Shown here piece by piece: positions 37,083-45,327 of a DNA stretch of 64,000 nt (position 1 is its first letter; each line of letters begins with the position of its first letter). The position numbers and the translations under genes are program-made. Below the pieces are notes generated by a model. The model did not search any database. It was not told where the DNA came from and saw only the letters and a list, made by a program, of their open reading frames with translations. Origin of the DNA: Arthrobacter sp. MYb213 (GTDB lineage Bacteria; Actinomycetota; Actinomycetes; Actinomycetales; Micrococcaceae); assembly GCF_002979915.1 (NCBI RefSeq), contig NZ_PCQA01000004.1, positions 124,001 through 188,000 on the forward strand, given 5' to 3'.

Positions 37083-39047
37083 TTAGCTCCGTGCCCGGCA
37101 AATCTCATCTAGCTCGGCGATGCACGGTTCATTTTGCAAGCTGGTGGTGTCGCCGAGCTTGGTTCCTTCGAAGAGTTGAGTCAGCAGTCGGCGCATGATC
37201 TTGCCCGAACGGGTCTTAGGAACATCAGGAACCAGCACGATATCGCGTGGTTTAGCGATCGGGCCGATCTGTTCGGTGACCGTTGCACGCAGGGCGGTGA
37301 TGAACTCTTGCTGACGCGCAATCGTTTGCGCATCAGGGTTGGCTGAGATCAGTGTCTTATCCAGCGGAACCACAAACGCGGTGGCCGCGTGGCCGGTCTT
37401 CGGATCCGGGGTGGGGCAGACTCCGGCCTCGACGACACCCGCATGGGTCACCAACGCCGACTCAATCTCAATGGTTGACAACCGGTGCCCGGAAATATTG
37501 ATGACGTCATCGGTGCGGCCCAGGATATAGATATCCCCGTCCTCATCAAAGCGAGCCCCATCACCGGCAAGGAACCAACCCTGGGCAACGTATTGCTCCC
37601 AATAGCTGGTGTAATAACGTTCCGGGTTTCCCCAGACCGTGCGGGCCATGGATGGGCCGGTCTGGGTAATTACGATATTTCCCTGCTCGTTGGCAGCCAC
37701 GGTGTTGCCCGCGGCGTCAACAATGTCCACCGATACGCCCGGTAGAGCGCGCGAGGCACAGCCTGGTTTGAAGTGCTCATCGGAAGGCAACGGCGATAGT
37801 ACGGTAGCGCCCGACTCGGACTGCCACCAGGTGTCAACCATCGGGATTCCACGCTCGGTATCTCGTCCCACCTGGGCGCGCAGCCAACGCCATGCTTCGG
37901 GGTTGACCGCTTCGCCCACGGTGCCGCCCACGCGAATTGAGGACAAATCGTATTTGTCCTCAATGCCATCGGGGAACCAACCCATCAGCGAACGGACCAG
38001 CGTTGGTGCAGTGTAGTAACTGGTGACCTTGTAGCGTTCGATAATCTCAAAGTGGCGTCCGGGATGCGGCGTGTTCGGCACACCCTCGTAGATCACCTGG
38101 GTGACACCGTTTGCCAGTGGCCCATAAATTTCATAAGTATGTGCGGTAACCCAAGCCAAATCCGCGGTGCACCAGTGCACGTCATTGGCGCGCTGAGACT
38201 CGTCGGGGTTGCCGAACAAGAGATTGTGGCTATACGCGGCCTGAGTGAGGTAACCGCCGGTGGTGTGCACCAGCCCCTTGGGCTGTCCGGTAGTGCCCGA
38301 GGTGTACATGATGAACAGTGGCGTCTCGGAGTCGAAGGCTTCGGCTTTGTGATGCGTGGGCTGGTTCTCTACCGTTTCGTGCCACCACAGGTCGCGTCCT
38401 TCGGTCCAAGGAATGTCGTCCCCGGTGCGGCGAATAACCAGCACCTTTTCAATGTCATTTTCTCCGGAGACCGCAATGTCTGCATTGGCTTTGACGGGGA
38501 CCGAGCTCCCGCGACGGAATTGACCGTCGGTAGTCACCAGGAGCTTCGCTTTGGTGTCTTCCACACGGAATTTGAGCGCCTCCGCGGAGAAACCTCCGAA
38601 GACCAAGGAATGGATCGCGCCAATACGGGCGCAAGCCAGGGTAATCACAATTGTCTCGATGAGCACCGGTAGGTAGATGACCACACGGTCACCCTTGGTA
38701 ATGCCGAGTTCCAATAGTGCGTTGGCCGCTTGGCTGATGCGATCTTGCAAGTTTTGGTAGGTCACCGCAATGCGGTCACCGGGCTCGCCCTCAAAGTAGA
38801 GCGCAACCTTGTCACCATTTCCGGATTCCACATGGCGATCCGCGCAGTTCACCGCGGCATTGAGCTTACCGCCCAGGTACCAGGAGATCTGCGGTCCACG
38901 CTTTGTTTGGGGGTCAGCGGCAATGATCTGGCTAGTGGTGTGCCATTTGGTGTCCCAGTCGAGCAAGTTTGCTGCTTCGTCCCAGAATTCCTGCCGGTTC
39001 TCGTCGCCAGCAAGTGTGGTTGTAGTGGCCAACTCGGTGATAGTCAT
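37083..39047 (-). CDS. acs: Acetyl-CoA synthetase, AMP-forming
   Basis: A 654-residue ANL-family enzyme that makes acetyl-CoA from acetate, ATP and CoA through acetyl-AMP. Present are the P-loop YTSGTTGQPKG, the acetate pocket Trp in VDTWWQSESG (WWQTE-like), the hinge and A8 region TDDVINISGHRLSTIEIES, and the catalytic, acetylatable lysine in RSGKIMRR. AAGGAAA precedes the ATG. Unusually, a SAM riboswitch lies upstream (39200-39301), 152 bases before the start, placing the gene in the sulfur regulon. A possible link is acetate released by MetY. Confidence 0.95.
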   Translation of the reverse strand: MTITELATTTTLAGDENRQEFWDEAANLLDWDTKWHTTSQIIAADPQTKRGPQISWYLGGKLNAAVNCADRHVESGNGDKVALYFEGEPGDRIAVTYQNLQDRISQAANALLELGITKGDRVVIYLPVLIETIVITLACARIGAIHSLVFGGFSAEALKFRVEDTKAKLLVTTDGQFRRGSSVPVKANADIAVSGENDIEKVLVIRRTGDDIPWTEGRDLWWHETVENQPTHHKAEAFDSETPLFIMYTSGTTGQPKGLVHTTGGYLTQAAYSHNLLFGNPDESQRANDVHWCTADLAWVTAHTYEIYGPLANGVTQVIYEGVPNTPHPGRHFEIIERYKVTSYYTAPTLVRSLMGWFPDGIEDKYDLSSIRVGGTVGEAVNPEAWRWLRAQVGRDTERGIPMVDTWWQSESGATVLSPLPSDEHFKPGCASRALPGVSVDIVDAAGNTVAANEQGNIVITQTGPSMARTVWGNPERYYTSYWEQYVAQGWFLAGDGARFDEDGDIYILGRTDDVINISGHRLSTIEIESALVTHAGVVEAGVCPTPDPKTGHAATAFVVPLDKTLISANPDAQTIARQQEFITALRATVTEQIGPIAKPRDIVLVPDVPKTRSGKIMRRLLTQLFEGTKLGDTTSLQNEPCIAELDEICRARS

Positions 39048-39199
39048 TGTATTTCCTTGAAGAGTTTAAGGGGTGCAGTTCCTGCGGTGCTTACGTGCGC
39101 GTTGTTTAGCTAGTGGGTGCCCAGTTGCTTGCGCATCATCGAGCAACATCTTCGAGTAAGCCGGCCGGGGCAGGGCAATATGAAAACCATGATTTATCT

Positions 39200-39301
39200 C
39201 CATCGTTGCTGGCGGTAGCACCGGCCACACATTGAATGACAATTCGTGTGTGGTGGTTGCTGCGGCGTCACAGAGCCAGATCTCTCGGCCGCTCGGGATG
39301 G
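39200..39301 (-). promoter_or_regulatory. SAM riboswitch upstream of acs
   Basis: Minus-strand element with P1 CCATC/GATGG, P2 GCGGC/GCCGC, the core GAGAGATCTGG, GACGCCGCAGCAACC and GGTGCTAC. A long P3 (CCACACA/TGTGTGG) covaries with the other copies, and CTGGC pairs with GCCAG as a pseudoknot. The first gene downstream in its direction is acs. The 152-base leader between contains a weak 27-codon frame that may be chance. Confidence 0.88.
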
Positions 39302-39572
39302 TTACATGACTATTACAGGCTGTCGAACGAATTCAATGCAAATCCGTCGTAACATGAAAAATATTCGATAATTACGTCACATCATCAAGATATTTCGATT
39401 TTTATTTCACCAACAACGTATTTGGATGAAAAATCGCGAAACGCTGGGTGTGGTGTTCGGCTATGCCGGATAAGTGCAGTCCTTGATGCACTTCAAAGGT
39501 GCTGCCAGCACGAAGAAATGTGACTTGTCGGGTTGAAGGCAACGTAATTCTCAGGCTACAAATGATTACGAA

Positions 39573-39665
39573 CCATCCAGAGCGACCGAGAGATCTGGCT
39601 CGAAGACGTCGCAGCAACCACCCACCATTTTTGGCCCGGGACGGTGCTACAGCCAGAACCGATGG
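39573..39665 (+). promoter_or_regulatory. SAM riboswitch upstream of the SfnB-like/DmoA-like pair
   Basis: P1 CCATC (39573-39577) with GATGG (39661-39665), P2 GCGAC/GTCGC, core GAGAGATCTGG, GCAGCAACC and GGTGCTAC. The pseudoknot pairs TCTGGC with GCCAGA, a C-G to U-A change relative to the metNIQ and Dpp-type copies. The closing strand ends only seven bases before AGAGGA, the ribosome site of the next gene (ATG 39685), so translational control is likely. Confidence 0.9.
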
Positions 39666-39684
39666 AAAGAATAGAGGACTTTCG

Positions 39685-41019
39685 ATGTCATTTGGCGATT
39701 TAGCTGGCGACTTTAACGCGCTCAGCGATCCGTCTGTGGCCGGAAGCGCTACGGAGCTTGATGAGCTGCCCGTAGAGCTACCCACACGACAATTACTCAA
39801 AATAACTCCAGGTCCTGGCGCGGATGAACAGTACGAACGACTTGCAGATATCTTCCGCCCCGTCTTCGCGCAGATTGCCGCCGGGTCTAGTGAGCGTGAC
39901 CGGCAACGGATACTGCCCTTCGAACAAGTTGGGCTGCTTAATCGTGAACGCTTCGGCGCCCTGCGACTACCCATTACCGAAGGTGGTCACGGGGCACGGC
40001 TCAGCGATGTGTTTCGGTTGCTCATTGAGCTGGCCGAAGCTGATTCGCACGTTGCGCAGCTCTGGAGAGCACATATTGCCTTCGTGGAAAATGTGGTGCG
40101 TCTAGAAGACCCGGCACTACGCAGCAAGTGGGTTACGCGAATCAGTGCTGGCCAGATTGTTGGCAATGCTTATACCGAAGAGGGCGGAAACGCCCTGGGC
40201 GTACTGAACACCAAAGTGACCGAGCAAGACTCGCGGTGGTTGGTCAACGGCCGCAAGTTCTATTGCACCGGTACCATCTTTGCGGATTGGACCACCGTCG
40301 CGGTAGCCCACCCAGTGATCCCTGGCCGCCAGATCGCCGTGGTATCAACACAACATAGTGGCGTGAAGATCCTTGATGACTGGGATGGGTTTGGTCAGCA
40401 GCTCACCGGTACCGGCAGCACCGAATTTCATAATGTCCCGGTGGATACCTTCATGCCTGAAGATCCCACCGACCCGGAGGCCGCAATCTTCCAGTTGGTG
40501 CTCATGGCGGTGCAAGCCGGAATTGGTCGGGCCGCACTAAACGACCTGCGATCCTCGGTTCAAGCACGTACCCGCACCTTCTCTACCGGGACAGGGGTCC
40601 CGGTACACCGAGAACCGCAGGTACTGCAGTTGGTCGGGGAGGTTTCCGCGGAAGTTTTTGCCGCCGATTCCGTGGTCATCGGTGCGGTGCTGGAAGTTGA
40701 AGCGGCGATGGCGGACTCAAATCTGAACTCCGAGGAGCGCTTCGCGGTATGTGAGTTAGCAGCTAACCGGGCACAGACCATCGTGCAGCCCCTGGTGATC
40801 GGGGCGACGAGCAAACTCTTTGACGGGCTCGGCGCATCAGCTACACGTAACAGCTGCAATATGGATCGGCATTGGCGTAATGCCCGCACCATTGCAACGC
40901 ACAACCCGGCAATTTATAAGGCACGCATCGTAGGGGACTACGAGATCAATGGGGTCCAACCCCAACGGCTCTCGGTCACCGGCACGGTTTCTGGATCCCC
41001 GCAGTTTTCCGGATCCTAA
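39685..41019 (+). CDS. SfnB/DszC-like flavin monooxygenase (acyl-CoA dehydrogenase fold), copy 1
   Basis: A 444-residue protein of the sulfur-acquisition branch of the acyl-CoA dehydrogenase superfamily (SfnB, SfnC, DszC), which uses reduced flavin and O2 on organosulfur compounds instead of acyl-CoA. Seen: ERDRQRILPFEQVGLLN, then SHVAQLWRAHIAFVENV, the flavin-binding strand YTEEGGNALG and GRKFYCTGTIFADWTTVAV, and a C-terminal helical domain with FRNARTIATHNP-like sequence (HWRNARTIATHNP). The start is ATG 39685; the frame is open further upstream, but that part is the riboswitch. It sits 63 bases ahead of the DmoA-like gene. The paralogue is at 55263-56486. Confidence 0.82.
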   Translation: MSFGDLAGDFNALSDPSVAGSATELDELPVELPTRQLLKITPGPGADEQYERLADIFRPVFAQIAAGSSERDRQRILPFEQVGLLNRERFGALRLPITEGGHGARLSDVFRLLIELAEADSHVAQLWRAHIAFVENVVRLEDPALRSKWVTRISAGQIVGNAYTEEGGNALGVLNTKVTEQDSRWLVNGRKFYCTGTIFADWTTVAVAHPVIPGRQIAVVSTQHSGVKILDDWDGFGQQLTGTGSTEFHNVPVDTFMPEDPTDPEAAIFQLVLMAVQAGIGRAALNDLRSSVQARTRTFSTGTGVPVHREPQVLQLVGEVSAEVFAADSVVIGAVLEVEAAMADSNLNSEERFAVCELAANRAQTIVQPLVIGATSKLFDGLGASATRNSCNMDRHWRNARTIATHNPAIYKARIVGDYEINGVQPQRLSVTGTVSGSPQFSGS

Positions 41020-41082
41020 ACAAAATTTCTGCACACAATGCAAGATCAACAAGATTTCATTTACATGGATAGGGGCACACCA

Positions 41083-42486
41083 ATGAGCGAGAACAAGCGC
41101 GAAATCCTTTTTAACGCCTTCGATATGAACTGCGTGGTCCACCAGTCACCAGGACTGTGGCGTCACCCAGCCGACAAGGCCTCGACCTACAAGACGCTGG
41201 GCTACTGGACACACCTGGCCAAGGTCCTGGAAAAGGGTAAATTTGATGGCTTGTTCCTCGCCGATGTCTTAGGTACTTACGACGTATACAAGGGTTCCAA
41301 CGAGAGCCCACTGCGCACCGGCGCGCAGGCTCCGGTCAACGATCCGATGATGCTGGTTTCGGCGATGGCTGCGGTCACCGAGAACCTCGGTTTCGGCGTC
41401 ACCGCTGGCACCGCATACGAACACCCATATGCTTTTGCCCGCCGTCTGGCCACCTTGGACCACCTGACCGAAGGCCGTGTGGGCTGGAACGTTGTCACCG
41501 GTTATCTGCCATCCGCTGCCCGCAACATGGGCCAGGAAGACCAGATGGAACATGATGAGCGTTACAACCACGCAGACGAGTACCTAGAGGTTGTTTACAA
41601 GCTTCTTGAAGGTTCGTGGGAAGACGACGCGGTCCAGGCCAACAAGGAAACCGGCGTTTATGCCGACCCGGCCAAGGTGCACTCGATCAACCACGAAGGA
41701 AAGTACTTCAAGGTTCCGGGCATCGCCATCACCGAACCAAGCACCCAGCGTACCCCGGTGATCTACCAGGCCGGTGCCTCTAGCCGTGGCATCAAATTTG
41801 CCGCCGGAAACGCCGAATCGGTCTTCGTCACCTGCCCAACCCGTGAGACCCTCAAGGTTGCTGTAGCCAAGATCCGCGATGCGGTAGAGGCTGCCGGCCG
41901 CGACCGTCACGACGTAAAGATCTTCGCAATGCAGACCATCATCACCGATGAGACCTCCGAGCTAGCCGAAGCCAAGTACCAGGACTACAAGTCCTACGCG
42001 GATATCGAAGGCGCTCAGGTACTGATGTCGGGCTGGATGGGTATCGACCTGTCCGCTTACGGTCCCGATGACGTTATCGGTGAGAACGTAAAGTCCAACG
42101 CTATCCAGTCTGCCGTGGAGACCTTCCAGAAGGCCAGCGGCGATTCGGACAAGCCATGGACCATCCGCCAGTTGGCTGAGTGGGTCGGCGTTGGCGGCTT
42201 CGGTCCAATCACCGTCGGTTCCGGTGCCGAGGTTGCCGAGAAGCTCATCGAGTGGGTGGACTACACCGATGTAGACGGTTTCAACCTGGCCTATGCGGTT
42301 ACCCCGGCAACCTTTGAGGACATCGTCGAGTACGTGGTCCCAGAGTTGCAGGCACGCGGCGCATACAAAACCGAGTACACCGAAGGTTCACTGCGCAACA
42401 AGCTGTTCGGCCAAGGCGACCGGGTGAAGGATACCCACCGGGCTGCCCAGTACAAGATCTCAAACCGTCTGGCCCGACAGGCCTAA
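41083..42486 (+). CDS. LLM flavin monooxygenase, DmoA-like (dimethylsulfide monooxygenase family)
   Basis: A 467-residue luciferase-like monooxygenase of the NtaA/SnaA/DszA group. Its N-terminus (LFNAFDMNCVVHQSPGLWRHP), the stretch VNDPMMLVSAMAAVTENLGFGVTAG, GRVGWNVVTGYL and YKLLEGSWEDDAV closely follow dimethylsulfide monooxygenase DmoA as I remember it. DmoA converts DMS, FMNH2 and O2 to methanethiol and formaldehyde. ATG at 41083 is preferred over 41038 because AGGGGC lies six bases upstream. No flavin reductase (the DmoB role) is encoded nearby, so it must come from elsewhere. It shares a SAM riboswitch with the SfnB-like gene; methanethiol could go to MetY. Confidence 0.8.
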   Translation: MSENKREILFNAFDMNCVVHQSPGLWRHPADKASTYKTLGYWTHLAKVLEKGKFDGLFLADVLGTYDVYKGSNESPLRTGAQAPVNDPMMLVSAMAAVTENLGFGVTAGTAYEHPYAFARRLATLDHLTEGRVGWNVVTGYLPSAARNMGQEDQMEHDERYNHADEYLEVVYKLLEGSWEDDAVQANKETGVYADPAKVHSINHEGKYFKVPGIAITEPSTQRTPVIYQAGASSRGIKFAAGNAESVFVTCPTRETLKVAVAKIRDAVEAAGRDRHDVKIFAMQTIITDETSELAEAKYQDYKSYADIEGAQVLMSGWMGIDLSAYGPDDVIGENVKSNAIQSAVETFQKASGDSDKPWTIRQLAEWVGVGGFGPITVGSGAEVAEKLIEWVDYTDVDGFNLAYAVTPATFEDIVEYVVPELQARGAYKTEYTEGSLRNKLFGQGDRVKDTHRAAQYKISNRLARQA

Positions 42487-42511
42487 GGGCTTGAAAACCA
42501 ATTAGTAAAGC

Positions 42512-42564
42512 AGAACCAGCAAGTCCCCGCGAAACAATAAATTTCGCGGGGACTTGCTGGTTCT
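42512..42564. terminator. 23-bp hairpin between convergent DmoA-like and ggt genes
   Basis: Perfect arms 42512-42534 and 42542-42564, loop CAATAAA, 25 bases after the monooxygenase stop and five before the ggt stop on the other strand. Probably terminates both. Confidence 0.8.
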
Positions 42565-42569
42565 CGTGG

Positions 42570-44393
42570 CTATTTAGCCGGCGTGACTACCATGGCTGAA
42601 CCGCCGCCACGACGGGTTGGTTCAGCCGCCGCGATCAGCGACCCATCAGCGGCGATTTCGACCGCCTCAACCGCGCCGATTTCGGCCTTCGGAGTGAAGG
42701 AATCACCAGATGGGGTGAGCTTGTGGCCGAAAGCCTCAAGAGCTGAGCCGTAGGCCTGGATGAATTCGGGTTCTGCCGTCACTGCCGCGGTATTACGCTG
42801 CGAGGCGCGAGGTGCCGCGATTGCCTGGCTGATGTCCATGCCCAGATCAATGCGGTTCACCAAGGTCTGCAGCACCGTCGTGATGATGGTGGAGCCGCCA
42901 GGGGAACCGATGGCAAGCATCGGTTCGCCGTCGCGTAGCACAATCGTTGGTGCCATCGACGAGCGTGGACGCTTGCCGGGTTCGATTCGGTTTGGATCCT
43001 GTGGGTCATACACCGTGGAGAAGTCGGTCAGCTCGTTATTCAGTAGGAAGCCGCGCTGTGGCACCACCATTCCCGAACCGCCGGTCTGCTCAATGGTCAG
43101 AGTGTAGGAAACCACGTTGCCCCAGCGGTCCACCACCGAAAGATGGGTGGTGGAAATATTCTCAGTATCCTGCTCAACCACCGGTTCGCTGGTTGTCGCC
43201 GGGCACGTTCCGTCGTAGTCCTCAATGTCGCCCGGAGATACCGGCTTCACCGCGGCCTGTTCGGGGTTTATCGCGCACGCCCGGTCGACGCCGAACAACT
43301 TGTCGGTCAGGGTATCGGTGGGAACATCCACAAATGCCGGGTCTCCAACAAACTTGCCACGATCGGCATAAGCCAAAGCCGTCGCTTCAAAGTAGTGGTG
43401 AAGCGCGGAGGGTTGTTCCATGCCTGAGAGGTCGAATTCGCTAAGAATGTTCAGCGATTCTCCGATGGTGGTTCCTCCGCTGGACGATGGCGCCATGCCA
43501 AAGACATCCAGCCCACGGTAGGCAACCTTGGTTGGTTGCTGCTCCACAACCTCATAGTCCGCCAGATCGGCGGTACTCACATAACCGGCTGGAACCGGGA
43601 GCTTGGTGTCTTCAACCTTGGGTGGAGCTTGGACCGTCTGAGATATTTCCTCGGCCATCTCGCCCTGATAGAACGCCGAGGGGCCCTGCTTGGCAAGTAA
43701 CCGGTAGGTCTGGGCAAGATCCGGGTTTTTGAAGATGCTGCCAACCTGGGGCGCATCGCCATCGGGCAGGAATAGTTCGCTAGTTGAGCTGAAGGCAGCG
43801 AAGCGTTCCTTGTTATCAAGAGTCTGTTCACGGAAGGTTTCATCGACGACAAAACCGCGTGAGGCCACCTGGGTGGCCGGGCGCAAAACTGTCTTCAAAT
43901 TTTGGGAACCCCAGTTATCCAAGGCACGCTGCCAGGTGGCTAGAGTTCCCGGTACGCCTACTGCAACGCCGCTAGTTACCAGTTCGGGAGTGAAGTTGTA
44001 AGGCTCGCCGGTTTCCGGATCGACAAAGGCATCTTGGGGGATTGCTGCCGGTGCTGTTTCACGGCCGTCAATTGTGCTGATTTTTCCGGTTTTTGAATCG
44101 TAGTACATGAAGTAGCCACCGCCACCGATACCCGCACTATAAGGTTCGGTCACGCCCAGCGCTGCCGCGGTTGCCACGGCCGCATCAACTGCGTTGCCGC
44201 CTTTGCGCAATATTTCAATGCCGGCGGCGGTCGCTTCGGGGTCCACGGATGAGACTGCGCCGCCACTGCCTTTAGCCGTTGGTGTTTTGTCGGTTGCTCT
44301 GGGATCGGCGTTGGCCGGAAGGGCAGTGAAAGCGCCCAATCCCAGCGCGAGTGCCGCGGCGCTGGCGAAAGCTCTCGTACATGCTCGTGACAT
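42570..44393 (-). CDS. ggt: Gamma-glutamyltransferase (secreted)
   Basis: A 607-residue Ntn-hydrolase that cleaves itself and removes gamma-glutamyl groups from glutathione or its conjugates outside the cytoplasm. A signal peptide ends near ALPANA (about 29). The autocleavage and nucleophile Thr is Thr415 in ENISTTHLSVVD. The substrate motifs GGNAVDAAVATAAALGVTEP and GMAPSSSGGTTIGE, and the late PSSMAPTIVL and GSPGGSTIITTV, are present. AGGAG precedes the ATG by eight bases. Between sulfur genes, it may release S-containing amino acids for uptake (inference). Confidence 0.92.
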   Translation of the reverse strand: MSRACTRAFASAAALALGLGAFTALPANADPRATDKTPTAKGSGGAVSSVDPEATAAGIEILRKGGNAVDAAVATAAALGVTEPYSAGIGGGGYFMYYDSKTGKISTIDGRETAPAAIPQDAFVDPETGEPYNFTPELVTSGVAVGVPGTLATWQRALDNWGSQNLKTVLRPATQVASRGFVVDETFREQTLDNKERFAAFSSTSELFLPDGDAPQVGSIFKNPDLAQTYRLLAKQGPSAFYQGEMAEEISQTVQAPPKVEDTKLPVPAGYVSTADLADYEVVEQQPTKVAYRGLDVFGMAPSSSGGTTIGESLNILSEFDLSGMEQPSALHHYFEATALAYADRGKFVGDPAFVDVPTDTLTDKLFGVDRACAINPEQAAVKPVSPGDIEDYDGTCPATTSEPVVEQDTENISTTHLSVVDRWGNVVSYTLTIEQTGGSGMVVPQRGFLLNNELTDFSTVYDPQDPNRIEPGKRPRSSMAPTIVLRDGEPMLAIGSPGGSTIITTVLQTLVNRIDLGMDISQAIAAPRASQRNTAAVTAEPEFIQAYGSALEAFGHKLTPSGDSFTPKAEIGAVEAVEIAADGSLIAAAEPTRRGGGSAMVVTPAK

Positions 44394-44794
44394 ACTTTGA
44401 TCTCCTGAAAAGGTGAGGATGAAGTAAGCGCCAATTTACGTGAGAGTCACCTGAGAAAAGGCCTGTGACACGCGTCATGGCGCGAGCTTGTCCGCAATTT
44501 TGCGCAGGTCGGAACATGTTCAACTTAAGTTTCGGCAACTCGGCAGCGCGCTCTGCGCGCGAGTGCGTAGGTATCGGGTCCAGCTGATTTGTCGGTTACT
44601 GCAACATCAGAAACCTTTGCCGCCAGCGGGGACTATGCGCTTTCCAAACTGATGGGGCGTTGCGTTTGCATGGCCGAAGGAACAGCCGTTGATCTCCATG
44701 AGGCTTGGGTACCCAAGCTCACGTCAACGCGGTAATAACCAGACAATCGCCTAGGCAACAACTACGGTGGCTGGGCAGCGCTTAGGCTAAGAAC
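44394..44794. promoter_or_regulatory. Divergent ggt / ASCH intergenic region
   Basis: About 400 bases. Near ggt the minus strand reads TGACGCGTGTCAC (44464-44476), sharing TGACGCGT with the palindrome upstream of the Dpp-type operon (49741). A GTCAC/GTGAC repeat overlaps it (44446-44469), so ggt could share that regulator, but the match is short. Otherwise I see no gene, RNA or repeat. Confidence 0.3.
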
Positions 44795-45310
44795 ATGAGC
44801 AACGAACACGCCGCCGAGATGCCACCGCTAGATCTCGCCTCAGCTGCGCAGATGTGGGATGACTACCGAAAAAGCTGTGCCAGTGACCCGGGCGACTACG
44901 TGGTGGAATACTTCGGAGACAGCACTGCGCTGGCCGACTCGTTATTGCGAGAAGTAACGCACGGGCAGAAACGTGCCACCTCAAGCCTCGAAAACGAGTA
45001 CATTGCCGAGAATGAACCCCTCCCGCAGATCGGCTCGCACTGGATTGCCTGCGACGGTACCGGGACACCACAAATTATCCTGCGAACCAGCGAGGTGACA
45101 CTGAGATCATTCGACCAGGTGGATGCCGAATTCGCCTACGCCGAGGGCGAGGACGATCGCAGCTTGGCTAGCTGGCGCCGGGAGCACGAAAAGTTCTGGA
45201 AGCGGACGCAGCAAGCAGATTTTGCCAAGCAGTGGGAACCTGCAATCACCAGCATCCCCGGGGAGCGAATCGTATGCGAACGCTTTGAAATCGTCTGGCC
45301 GCGAAGCTAA
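44795..45310 (+). CDS. ASCH-domain protein
   Basis: A 171-residue protein. The ASCH beta-barrel, an RNA-binding PUA-like fold, is suggested by HGQKRATSSLENEY (the family's 'G.K..T' signature), IGSHWIACDGTGTPQIILRTSEVTLRSFDQVDAEFAYAEGEDDRSLASWRREHEKFW, and the final strand ERIVCERFEIVW. It is cytoplasmic. Some ASCH proteins hydrolyse N4-acetylcytidine and others bind nucleic acid; which applies here is unknown. The LD-carboxypeptidase-like gene starts 17 bases after its stop and may be co-transcribed. Confidence 0.8.
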   Translation: MSNEHAAEMPPLDLASAAQMWDDYRKSCASDPGDYVVEYFGDSTALADSLLREVTHGQKRATSSLENEYIAENEPLPQIGSHWIACDGTGTPQIILRTSEVTLRSFDQVDAEFAYAEGEDDRSLASWRREHEKFWKRTQQADFAKQWEPAITSIPGERIVCERFEIVWPRS

Positions 45311-45327
45311 CGTGTAAGTATTGATCC

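Noticed and set aside
39070-39155. A 27-codon minus-strand frame between the riboswitch and acs (MLLDDAQATGHPLAKQ...)
   Set aside because: No convincing ribosome site, odd composition and no recognisable similarity; mentioned under the riboswitch only.
39499-39684. Upstream in-frame extension of the SfnB-like protein by 62 residues
   Set aside because: This stretch is the riboswitch; ATG 39685 has its own ribosome site and fits the family.
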